DNA of 64,000 nt, taken from NCBI GenBank assembly GCA_900239685.1, contig OENT01000486.1:44204-108203 (forward strand). Reading direction: 5' to 3'. This document shows, in pieces, positions 1 through 10,857 of this stretch (the stretch's first letter is position 1; each line of letters opens with the position of its first letter). This DNA comes from Rotaria macrura (lineage: Eukaryota > Rotifera > Eurotatoria > Philodinida > Philodinidae). Position numbers and translations under genes: made by a program. The notes under the pieces were generated by a model. The model did not search any database, was not told the DNA's origin, and saw nothing but the letters and a program-made list of their open reading frames with translations.

Positions 1-1864
1 TTGGAATCTCCGTATACGAATCGACAGTGGCTTAGAGATTCTACACATAATCGTATATTTTTCAAACTCCTTAAGCATTCGTAACCTATGAATTTCATTG
101 AAAACTAATACTAAGACATGTTTTTTAATCTCTTTTACCTTCTGGCGATGGATTCGGGTCAGAAAAGTTTAGCGCGAGTTAAAACTGATAGCATATGTCG
201 AATCAACGCCGAAAGTTGAGATCTCTTATCAATGTATTGGATTTTCTTGTGAAATATTACTATTTTAGTTAAAAATTCATCCGTGGTGCTATGCCCTAGA
301 CTCTAAAGAATGCGTTTGCTACTACTACGCTTTAAAAGTTTCGCATTGATCTACGAAAGGAATTTAAGTTTCGTAGAATCCAAGTCTTCTCGAGATATGA
401 GTTAAGAACTTTTCAAAGCTCCACTGATTTCAGTGGGTTTCGCAATTGTTCAATGATAAGCATTGCGAATTTCATAAATTGAGCAGAAAACGACGGATAG
501 CTTCGTAGGTGATGTAGAAGTTTTGTGTATTTGCCATGAGACGGTCTATTGTTTTTTTACAGTACCGAACGGTTACATAGCTTTTGGAGAAGGATCTACA
601 GTTTCATAGATTATTCTATGGTTTCGCAGTTTTTCATGAAAACCTGTATGATTACTGTAGGTACTAGTAGACTTGGCATGCTCGTTGAAAACAGTACATC
701 GTCTTGTACAAGCTTCTATGCTCTCTATTTCTTTCGCAAGCAAGAATGATTTAGCATTGGCTTCACTATTGAACTTATTGGAAGATTATCTTTTTCATTA
801 GTATAATACGACAACATCAGACCTTATTGGTAAAAGTCAAAAGAATGAGAAACAGAACAAGAACACTGCAAGCGTTCACTTTCCTGAAACAAGTCACAAT
901 AAAGAGATTAGAATGCGTTAGAATCAGATTAAATTTGGATAAGGATAAATGCTATTTAGCAAATCGAGAAAATGATTACCAAAGTGATCAGAGCAAGATA
1001 GGCTTCTCTTACCAACTACTTGGAAACGAAAAGCTAACTGGCCGCCATAGGTTCCTACCAATGAACTGGTAGAAGCAGAAGAGTTCATGCCAAAGAACTG
1101 TTAGGACAGTTCTCAAGAGTCAAGATCGGCAGTGATATGAAAGCTCCCTGAGTTTATTGAATAAGAGTCATGATAAACTGCTAAAATAGTTTTGTTTGAA
1201 TTTTCTTTATTTTATTTCTATAATTTCACATCACACATTCTGCTGTATAAAATCAATATATATGTGTGAATAATATTTCACAAATAGTATATTGAATAGG
1301 TTTTGCTGACCAGGCATCTTTTATTTTCATAATAACAACTTATCCCATCAAAAATGTCGCTCGCCATCCAGTTTCGAGTACATCAAGATCTTATTTCATC
1401 TATATGCTTTTTCTTTGTCGATGATATGACATGAGAAACTGTAATTTGTCTCTTTTCTCAAATACAGATTGTTGATTCAATAATTAGCTGCTGAAAATCT
1501 ATACACAGAGTTCTTAAGTTCGTTGTTATTAGGTTTCAATAGTAAGTATAAATATAAAAAATTAAATACCCAATTATCGTTACGATAATCAAATTAGCGA
1601 ATCAAAAATTCCATGGCTACTAAACATGTTGTTTGGTGAAAGCAAACGAATCTTTCTAAAAATCGAGCTTTTCTTTATCAAGGAAAGTAACGTGAAGAAT
1701 CTGTGATTCCTGATTTTTTATGGAAACTATATAATTATTATTTAGAATTATTCTTCGTCATCTTCTCACATTATTTCTTCTTGATTAACTGAATAGAATC
1801 ATAAAGTTTTATTATTTTCACATTAGAAGTCTTGAGAATAAAGTAAGTAGGTGTATTCAATTCA
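1..1864. other. Gene-poor AT-rich region
   Basis: No convincing gene is visible. Short open frames at 549-749 and 827-1072 on the plus strand open with TTG rather than ATG, show no recognisable motif and have no splice signals that would link them to other exons. No RNA gene or repeat structure was seen. Confidence 0.5.
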
Positions 1865-2104
1865 TCAAATAGCAAAGTATATGCCTCTATTCTTTGTTTC
1901 TGATCTTCTCAGTAATTTGTATATTAACAGAAATTCATGCGACAAACGATCATTTTGGATATGACTGTCTTCGTTACTTGCTCTCATTAAGTACGATTTA
2001 CTTTCTTGTAAAACGTCCATGAAATCAAGGATCTGTGTGTAAACCGACCTAGGAATTCCTTCTTTTAATACTTCCCTTCCGATGTGAGAAATTTCAAAAT
2101 CCAT
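1865..2104 (-). CDS. Hypothetical 79-aa ORF
   Basis: This ATG-started frame has a mixed, soluble-looking composition (it begins MDFEISHIGREVLKEGIPRS) with acidic and basic residues and few low-complexity runs, unlike most chance frames in this AT-rich DNA. No domain is recognised and no partner exon was found upstream or downstream. It could be a short gene, a single exon, or a relic. The coding call rests only on composition. Confidence 0.25.
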   Translation of the reverse strand: MDFEISHIGREVLKEGIPRSVYTQILDFMDVLQESKSYLMRASNEDSHIQNDRLSHEFLLIYKLLRRSETKNRGIYFAI

Positions 2105-2490
2105 AGCAATGCATTCTATTAAATAGTAACAAGTCGTTTTTTTTCATCCTCTTCTCCGTCCTTATACAGTAAATGTTGATCGAAATAAGATTTTTTAATA
2201 TGACGACATGTAATTGAATTATATTCGAATGCTTCAACAATTAATTTTTAATAGAATGGAAATGTATGATACTAAAAATCAGACTTTAAAACTTTGGAAG
2301 ATCTGACTTTCAGTTGTTTTAGATTCGAAATACTACCGCACAGTTAATCTTATTGTTGATGCCTTTCGTGAACATTCTATTTTGTTTCAACATTCTGTCA
2401 AGAAGAGGGTGTGTCGATGCTACTTGCTGGGTGGATGTAAAAAGTTAAAAGAGCATGATAAGGCGGCAATAAGTAGAACTATCTTCGCAG

Positions 2491-2659
2491 AAGCCTTGAT
2501 TTTTCAAATTCTGAATATGATTTGATGTCTTGCAATGGTAACGAACGAATAAATCTTATAAAGAATACCAATCTAGAACAAGCGAATAAGATTAAAGACG
2601 AGTATATTATACAAAAAACAATAGAAGAATTTATTCAACGTAGACAAAAAGAAAAGTAA
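2491..2659 (+). CDS. Possible terminal exon of an unidentified gene
   Basis: A polypyrimidine-like stretch ending CTTCGCAG precedes a 56-codon open frame that closes at TAA 2657-2659. The peptide is charged and alpha-helical in character, ending EEFIQRRQKEK. No start codon and no upstream exon were found. On the opposite strand, 2744-2983 is another coding-looking frame but opens with GTG. Both may be decayed pieces of genes; neither matches a family I recognise. Confidence 0.2.
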
Positions 2660-4332
2660 CTGAAATCACGTTGTATTTTTAAAGACGAATGAAGTAAAAT
2701 AGCATTGATTTAACCAAACAAAGAGCTAGATAGTATTCGAACTTCAACCGACTAGGAAATGCGGTGCAAGGCACTTATTTCGGTCTTCGGACAAGCAAAT
2801 GTCATGCAGAGAACGAGTAGTCGGTCGATGAATCCATTTTAAAAACTCCAAGGAATCAGAAAGATTATCCCATGGCTTTCCAATCAACGGCGCAGCATGT
2901 TTTTGCGCATCTTCATCTAACCTAGGCGCAACATGGAGAGCAGTTCTTCGAAAACTCATCACTGTGCCAACCCCCTTCTCCACTCTATCCGAAGCGTATC
3001 AATAGATTTCTAGAAATAATTTTCCCTTCAACTATTAATTATCTCGATGATTCACTAGTTACTATCAGCTGCATCGACAGCTCTTTCACAGATGAGCATA
3101 GAGAGTGGCGCCTAATTCTTGCTTTCGTTTTCATTTTCATTGTCTCAAGTTGAGAAGAGAAAACAAACTTCTTCCAAAATTGTCATTTTCGGGGCTATTC
3201 TCTCGTAAGCAGAGTAAGACTGAAGAAATGTTGAAAAAAATGGTATCAGTTCGCTCTTGATTACTAGATGTGGTGTTTGAACGACTGTTTGCGGGCATCT
3301 GGTTCTCGAGATCACTGCATCACAAGATGACTAGTTGTGATCCGTACACAAAATATAAAGAAATGAATAAAGTAAACTCGCTAAGGACAACAAAAACTCT
3401 GCTTCGCATCGCATTATTAATAATAATGTGCGATTTATAATCACTTGTGATTGTGAAATGACATCATTAAATTCACTTTCAATTAAGACAAGCTAATAGA
3501 TTCTTTTATCGAACCAGTTCAGTTGTGAATTCCTGATTGTGTTGTATCCGAGAAAATACATCTTCCCTCGCTGTGGGACATAAATATGCATGCTTCTTGC
3601 TGTACAGTTGACTTCATGTTTAAAAGGAACAGAATAAAGTACGATTTCTTCTGAAAGAATATTTTTTTCCATCAGAAATGGTTGCACTTAATTATATGAT
3701 AGTCTCTATATGAGTTATCAAGTTAGTAAATAAGTAATAAGAGATTGGGAATTGAACATATGTAGCGCACTGTGTGTCATACACTAAGTGAATCTAGATA
3801 ACTGGCTACGAGTCTATTTTGTCAATTGGCACCAGTTCATTGTGTAATGAATAAAAACGAGTGATCAATTAAATTGGTAGATAATTTACTGAAATTTGCC
3901 GACGAGTGATGATATTTTTGTGAGTCATCTGATTATTCAAATGTCAAGAATATTGTACCCTACTGCTTAGTTATTTCAATGAAGCAAGTTCTCTCTGAAG
4001 CAGTGCTTGATACTTCTCATAGTTCTCAACAATAAGAAACTAAAGAACTTTTTTCGTTTATTTATTTGAACAAGATATTCAATCGTATATAATTTTGTTC
4101 TGATCTGTGATACAATCGCTTTCAGATGTTGAAGTTAATGAATGCAGCGTTTCGAACTGGTTAAATAACATGACTGTCAATCACTCAATCAATGACATAT
4201 AAAATATAAAATTTGAAATACTTTGTCTGATATATAATTCGAATAAAAAAAAAGAGAACCACCTAGAACTTAATCGTACGATAACAAGGCAACATGATGT
4301 CACCCTATATATTTTCATTGTTTCTGTGAGGT
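2660..4332. other. Intergenic, no firm gene
   Basis: The minus-strand frames at 2744-2983 and 3493-3687 look slightly protein-like but have no motif or splice partner. The rest is AT-rich and featureless to the eye. Confidence 0.4.
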
Positions 4333-4709
4333 ATGCGGAATTTACGAATACTTTGTCCATTACTCTTTTTTGGTCCTGGGTTTATCGCCTATCATTATTC
4401 AACGCGTTTATCCTCATCATCATTAGTATCAATCTCTTCTACATTATCACCATTACAATATAAAGTCGCAGTTATGAATGATCGTCTCCCATCTTTCATC
4501 TTAGCAACCATTGATGGGAGAAGACCTTACGCAGATGGTGATCCACCCCAAGGGGCGATTATGAATAGCCTAGAACTAGTGAAAAAATGCAAGGAAGATC
4601 CATCACTTATTATTGTTGATGTTGGGGCCTACGTAGGTAATCATTTTCGCTCTGTTTTTAATAGATAGACAATCATATGCTGAATCTTGAAATGTTCAGA
4701 TGACAGAAG

Positions 4710-4895
4710 TTGTTCTTTTATGATAAGAGAGGTCAACTGTTCGAAAATTATCTTGTTATGCAACACCAGGAGTTGAAGAAGGACGGAAAGAGAAGAAAGT
4801 GTGTATTCAGACATTATGAAAGAAATTCAACAAATCCTGGTCTAATTATTCAATACAGGTATGAACATTTTTTATCCCTACGGGATTTTTTCTGA
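4710..4895 (+). other. Open frame inside the FkbM pseudogene intron
   Basis: A 61-codon frame containing a basic stretch (ELKKDGKRRKCVFRHYERN) lies in the intron of the methyltransferase relic. It opens with ATG but no domain is recognised. It may be part of an inserted element. It is recorded only because its composition differs from the flanking DNA. Confidence 0.15.
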
Positions 4896-5995
4896 TATTT
4901 GTTTTTCTCAGTTCTACTATTTTCTTCCATTGTGCTTATTTCTACTCTTGATGTGTTAGTGATTTTCTATTAAAGAAAATCGACTTTGAAATTCAACGAA
5001 AAGGTATTCTTGATGATTTATTCTATTAGTTAAAGTCAAGCTCGAAAGCATGCTGTACAGCTGCTTGACGAAACTCATCTCATAATAAGAAAGGAATCTT
5101 GTTTGAACTTCAGACAGTGGTGAAAACTGAAAGAGATAACAAAGAAAGGGAAATAGCATAAACTTATAAAGAAAAAGAGCATTGAAGGGTATTCACACAC
5201 TTGGTGAATTATAAGGATTGAAAATATCAAGACTATTAAATCTATAAATATATATTAGATTCGAATAACTTGAATCGTTTGAGCACTTGCGGTAACATGA
5301 AGACAAACAATAGTAAGATTCTACATAAATTTTTGATAAACAAATTGTTATCAACAAACTTCATTGGTCTAAGAAAAACGATTGCTTGCTTTTCACATAG
5401 TTTCTTTAGATAATACTTTGATATCTGGTGTAAAGATAACATCTGTATTTTATTGATTTTTAAATAATTTTCTTGCACACGAAAATAGATTGATTTCTTG
5501 TGGAAGAGGAAAACAATGTCCTACATTTCGTTCCGATTTCATTAATTTTTTCTTGTGAGTGAAAGATTTTAAATTTCCATAGCAAATTATTACGAGGATA
5601 GTAATGTCGACAATATTTCTCGCAAATGGTAAAGAAGTAAGATAAATGTCATTTTGTTTTCATAGTATTTTAATTATAATATGGTAAAATCACTGTAAAA
5701 ACTATTGCATTTTCACTGTCATGTATTTCTAGATGAATTTGGATTATATGGGTGTGCTGGGATAATGTCGAAACGTATATCTTTAAGTAAAAAAATGTCG
5801 AAAGTGAAAAATAAAAAAATAATCATGTCTATCTCTAGTATACGGCGATTCTAATCACATTAAGTTCATTTGTTTTTCCTTGTGATTTTACTAGTGTAGA
5901 AGTTTAGCCGGTATTGATAGGGATGACTAACTATTGATAAAAGTCAAATAAAAGAGTTGAGCGAAGAATTATTATACAACTAAACTTGTACAGTC

Positions 5996-6255
5996 ATGGC
6001 TGAAGCTTTCGTAATTTTAACTGGTGAAATTTATAAACTCAAATAAAGAGAAACCTCTACTAGTTGGCGATGAATGTACTTTTAAATTGAATAAAGCAAC
6101 AACAAGTACTAAGTAATGGATATGCACTATTAGTGATTGTCCAGCTAAAGTGTATACTGATTCAACTAATCTATTGATGAAAACTGATGGCAATCATAGT
6201 CATCTTTCAGAAAAAGAAAAACTTGAGGTTCGTGTAGTTCGTGAAAAAATAACAT
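5996..6255 (+). mobile_element. FLYWCH zinc-finger relic, probably from a MULE-type transposon
   Basis: Frame 6051-6245 reads a FLYWCH-like finger: GDECTF, then WICTISDCPAKVYTD, then GNHSH, giving the C-x5-C ... H-x-H metal-ligand order of the family. TAA at 6114-6116 interrupts the frame just before the Trp, and a short start-like segment from ATG 5996 (MAEAFVILT) sits in another frame. FLYWCH fingers are common in Mutator-like transposases and in host proteins derived from them. The fragment sits in the intron of the FkbM relic in the same orientation. No terminal repeats were found, so its limits are approximate. Confidence 0.55.
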
Positions 6256-7264
6256 TTTTTATTTTGTACTTCCTTAATATTTTTCTCACTATTAATATTT
6301 CAACTTAATTTCATGCAATAAAACATGCACTGCATATTTACAACTCTCTAAAATATGAATTGGCAATGTTTTATGTCAAGATTATGTTTTCGACATTTTT
6401 CCTTTCGATATTATGACGGTCAACCATTCTGTGCGGCAGCATGTAATTGCCAAGTATTATTCTTTGAAGTAAAACCGAAAATGGTTGATCTTATTCGAAC
6501 ATCGATTTCACTCAATAATTTTTCAATTTCACCTATTAAAATTTTTCAGAACACTTTTAGTCATCTACCTTCAAATTCTCACCTAACATTTTCTCTTGCA
6601 GCAGGAGCAGGACGTACAAAAATAGTCTCGAATGGAACGTTGTAGGTGTGTACACTTCGCCTTGATGATGTTTAATGGGCACGAAACTCGTCTCTTCTCA
6701 TGTTGAAAGTGGATGTAGAACGTTCTGAACTAAGTGTACTTCGTTCGGTCGAAAAATTATTTCTTCAAAAGCGCATTCAACATATAATATTTGAATGCAC
6801 GGCCTAGTGGACTGATCGAGCCAAACAACAAGATATCATACCATTCGCGCAAAATACACTTAGTGCAAAACACTTGTTTGTCCAAGATCGACGCGGTACT
6901 GCTGTCTATGGACCATTGGCATGAGCAGCTCTCGATCAATCTCACGGAATACATGTAAGACGACATCTTCAAACTGATATCTATGCATTATTTGTTGAAT
7001 TCAATGAAAACTCTAGTTTAAAATTTCAATCGTACGATCTTGTTTCATTATTCACATGAGTGATACTGTTTTCCCATAACGATTAGCCAAGTGATCAATG
7101 TTCAGATAATCTAGATCTTGAACCAGTCATACGGCATAAAGATTTTTAAAACTCATTTTTACATCTTCTAAGTTAGACAATTTAATGAATAAATTAGAGT
7201 TCATTAGAGTTACATAGACGGTAAAAGAGGACAAGGTGTTATAGTGACAGAACGAAAAATGATG

Positions 7265-7339
7265 TTCTCCTCGCGGGATTCGAACCACACATCTCCTGCT
7301 ATCCGGGCAGTTGTCCTATTCCAATTAGACTAGAAGAGA
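7265..7339 (-). pseudogene. tRNA-like sequence with a broken T-stem
   Basis: On the minus strand a 7-bp acceptor stem can form (TCTCTTC with GAGGAGA, one G-U pair) followed by a single discriminator base. The D-arm pairs GTCT with GGAC and keeps the A-box-like TAGTCTAATTGG. The anticodon stem has four good pairs (CTGC/GCAG) around a seven-base loop, CCGGATA. The T-loop TTCGAAT lies in a good B box (GGTTCGAATCC), but only two of the five T-stem pairs form, and position 33 is C where U is nearly universal. This looks like a tRNA-derived relic or a diverged copy. If functional it would place GGA in the anticodon position, but I do not assign an amino acid. Confidence 0.55.
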
Positions 7340-9754
7340 CACATCCATTTGTATTCGTCATACATAGTGATCTATCATATCCACTATGTAACAATTAGTT
7401 AATGTTATATTCTTTAATGATGAAATATAAAAAGTTTGATCACAAATGTTTCAGAATAAATTTGATTCATCTCAAACGGTCCAATCAACTTCTATTTATA
7501 GAAAATTTTTGCTTTTAGCATGATTCATAATCTTTGTCAGCATTACATATATTTTGAAATTTGTTTGTAGAAGTGTTTACAAATCGAATACACAAGTGCA
7601 GTTGTAAAAATTTTTCATTAGAGCCAATATATTGAGACTAGAGTAGTCTGTTCATGCAGTATTTTTGGAACTGAACTGTGGAGTTTATTTTGGCACTTTA
7701 TAGCTTCATTATATCAGTATGAAAAACGCAAATTAGAAAGTCTGTCAAAACAATAGTTGTTTTTTAATGATGGTCAATCGTCTGTGAATGATGATTTTTA
7801 TGGGAATGGGAAGAAGAAAAACAGAGAAATGGTCCATTCATAGCTTACGCTTGCTACTATCTGCAGAATGTATCCGAGTTCTTAAAAAATGTTTCGCTCC
7901 GTGATTGAATCTTGAATCGAATATTTCTAATGCTTAAAGCCGCATATATTCTGAAATCGAACCAAGTTTTTCTAAATGGTTTCGTATTTGGTTTTTTCGA
8001 ATTTATATTTACAGTTGATCGTAACTCATTTCGTTAAAAGAACTTCACATTAGTTTTGTGTATCGTGTTTGAGCTTTTCTTTTCTGCGATGCACATCTGT
8101 TTTGTATATGGGCTCTGGTTTGATACAATATTGACATATGTGAGTAGGAAGGTGCAAGTACATTAGTTGTGATGTAGATAAAGGGTCAACTATCATCATC
8201 ACTCATATGGAAAGATAAGAAGAAAACTAATATCTTACATGTTTAACGATAATTGTTTTTTTTTGACATTGTTGATAAGAGAAACAGTCAATCAAAACGT
8301 TAATGTTTTCCGTGATGAAGAATTTGCTCTGTATGCTTTAAACAACTTCGAAAAGTAGTTTTTTTATATTGGGACTTCATTGATGACCTAAAAGTAGAGA
8401 TTAATATTTATTTGCGTCTTCTCATCATAGAAATCTATAAGGAATGATAATTTATGTCGATAATTGTTATTGGTTCAAAAGGATTTTGGCATTGATATGG
8501 TGTTCTACAATCTGTAGTTTCTCTTCATATTTTCACTAAAAACCTTTCTCATATAGAAAACCTATGTGCACGATATTCTATTTTAAGAATACAGAAAAAA
8601 ATCGAACGAAACACTCGACTTTCCTAACTTAATAATAAAACAACCCTTTGTTCAACTTGATAAAGTACAAATGAAATAGAATAATCAAAAACATTATCAT
8701 GCTTAAATTATGTTTGCAATCATTTGAAACAAAATTCAAATCAAATGATTTGCTTGCATAACATTCGATCAATATTCTTCTTTCATTGGTACTTTCCGTT
8801 CCGTTCTCGTATGAATGTCATAACTAATATTTTTTGACTTCAATAAGCTATAAAAAATAGAAGATTCACATACTATCTATTTGGTAATGTAAGATTTTGA
8901 TAAAGCATGTTGTAAAATTTATATTTTATTTAATTGCGTAGTTTTTTACTTTATATGAATCATTTGTATGCCGGAACTGTGTTAATATACGAAACTCAAC
9001 TGATGTTTACGATAGAAGAAGAATTTATTCTAGGCAAGAATAGCAGGAGAAAGGTGTTAGTACTGCTTATAGAGTGTACTAGTGAGTAAATTGTAAAAGC
9101 CATGTGCAGAATTATTAACGGAAAGAACGTTTTTGATAGAGTATTAAACAAAAAAAACGGGCTTATCAGATATTTCGAAAAATAAAAATATCGCAGAAAG
9201 AAATGTTGAATTCAATTCTAAGATAGCATATGAATAATATTGAAATTTTATTATACAAGTTTATGGCAATAAATCAATAAAATGAAGAAATCGAAGGAAA
9301 AATAAAAGAAAACAGACACGTCAACAAAATATCTATTTTAAACTGACCAAGTGATTGTAGAATGAGAGCACATCTTTCAACATCTTTGTTTCCGAAAATT
9401 CTTCTTTCAAGTTGTGGACAGCAACTCCTATCTAGTTAACATATTCAAAAATATTCGAAACGAAATAGGTACAATTTTACATAAGATTCTATTGTGTGCT
9501 TTGTAATAGGGTATAATCTTTGTCATAACTTTAAATTCATTCAAATGAGACATTATATATATTAAAAACGACTACAATAACTATGGTGACTCATCTATTT
9601 TTTTGTTTCATACGATAGTCATTGTCATTCATGTGACAACTCTAAATAACTTCTATCTATTTGTTGATCAATGCACTTTTTTAAATAAAAACAATATGTT
9701 TCGATTTAACATCAAAATTTAATTCAAAACAATCACTAAATATGACACAAATAT
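7340..9754. other. AT-rich intergenic region
   Basis: No open frame, RNA gene or repeat that I can support. The sequence is rich in A and T runs on both strands and separates the tRNA-like relic from the convergent end of the RBR gene. Confidence 0.5.
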
Positions 9755-10857
9755 TCAATCATCATTTGTGGATGAGTAAGAAAGTAATATTCGATTTTTA
9801 AAATCACATATATCTTTCATTGTATAGCCCGATGCATCAATAGTTCCAAACGCATCATTAAGTTCGTCTAATTTATCTTCACCAATCAATTTGAGTACAT
9901 CATAAAGTTTACCTAATGTCCGATGCCGATGAAAATATTCTAAACATTCTTCTTCCAGTGCCGGCCATCGATAATCAAACTCATGTATACTTGTGAGCGT
10001 CATCGGACAACGGCCTTCATGTTTTTGCCAGTTTAGATTATGTGCTGATAAACTTGGTTCGGTATCATCATCTACTAAACATTCTTCTTCTTTCATTCCG
10101 CAAAAGTAACACCAAGAACGTTCACATCGCTCACATACTATATGTGTACACCCATCGTCTTTCAAACCGGCCAGTTGACAATGCGGACAGCGTTGTTGAG
10201 ATCCGAATTCGACTGCTTTTTCAACTATGTTTTTATATGAATGAAGTTCAACGCATTTCGACCGATGGGTTGATTCATCGTTATCATCCTCTATAGCATG
10301 GAGACATATTAAACATGATCGTTTACTGCAAGATGGATGTTGACAAGTGAAGAAATAAATAGGACATGCATCGGTTGTATGAATTTCCAAATAAGGGCAA
10401 AACGGACCTATTAAAAACAGAATTTGAAAAAATGACTAACTCATTACATCTAAAACAAATATTTCATCATAAGATACGCACATTGCGCTAATGCTTCATT
10501 GTCATCGAGACAATTCTTCGACCAAAACAATGGAAGAACACAAGCGATGAATTGTTCATAGCGTTCTTGTTTGACAAGTATTTGGTCAAATTGTGCCTCA
10601 TCAAATGAATGCTGACATACACCGCATCGTAATGGATAGTAAAATATAGGTTCACTGATCATTAATTCAAGCATCTGATATATACACGAATGACAGATCG
10701 GTTGATTGCAAGTTTTATTTGTACACGTAAATATCGCGTCACCATTTTGTACACTAGTTTCACATGTACAACATATAACAGGAATAGATTCTGGTAAAGT
10801 TGAGGTCACCGTTGGTACAATCGGTGATGCATTGTCATTTTCGTTTTCGACAGACAT
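9755..10857 (-). CDS. RBR (RING-IBR-RING2) E3 ubiquitin ligase
   Basis: Two exons, 10482-10857 and 9755-10407, are joined through a 74-nt intron (phase 1) and encode 342 aa from the ATG at 10857; an in-frame ATG 14 codons upstream (10899) is possible but less likely. RING1 lies in the first exon (CCTC, then CNQPICHSC, then RCGVC). The splice restores CPFC, the start of the IBR region, which continues FTCQHPSCSKRSCLIC. RING2/Rcat begins RCPHC at about residue 199 and contains DDGCTHIVC; Cys212 is in the position of the RBR catalytic cysteine that forms a thioester with ubiquitin before transfer to substrate. Further ligands CERC, CYFC and KHEGRC follow. The protein is short and has no added substrate domain, so its target cannot be read. 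About 80 C-terminal residues are acidic and helical. Confidence 0.85.

Larger units (their letters stand above)
4333..7059 (+). pseudogene. Decayed FkbM-type SAM-dependent methyltransferase gene
   Basis: The first exon (4333-4636) is intact. It encodes an N-terminal hydrophobic segment (LLFFGPGFIAYHY), then the SAM-binding motif I core VDVGAYVG, and ends at a GT donor. After an intron of about 1.7 kb, 6421-6645 continues the fold with the motif II-like CQVLFFEVKP and then SLNNF, before a stop at 6643-6645. From 6697 a shifted frame gives LKVDVE, a C-terminal FkbM hallmark, followed by IIFEC. That frame is broken by TAG at 6805 and TGA at 6922 and closes at 7057-7059. FkbM proteins are O-methyltransferases acting on small molecules or glycans; the hydrophobic N-terminus suggests a membrane-anchored or secretory-pathway enzyme. 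With a frameshift and several stops no full-length enzyme can be made, although the first exon could still be transcribed. Confidence 0.75.

Noticed and set aside
549-1072. Open frames at 549-749 and 827-1072
   Set aside because: Both open with TTG, not ATG, and have no domain, splice signals or coding bias beyond chance.
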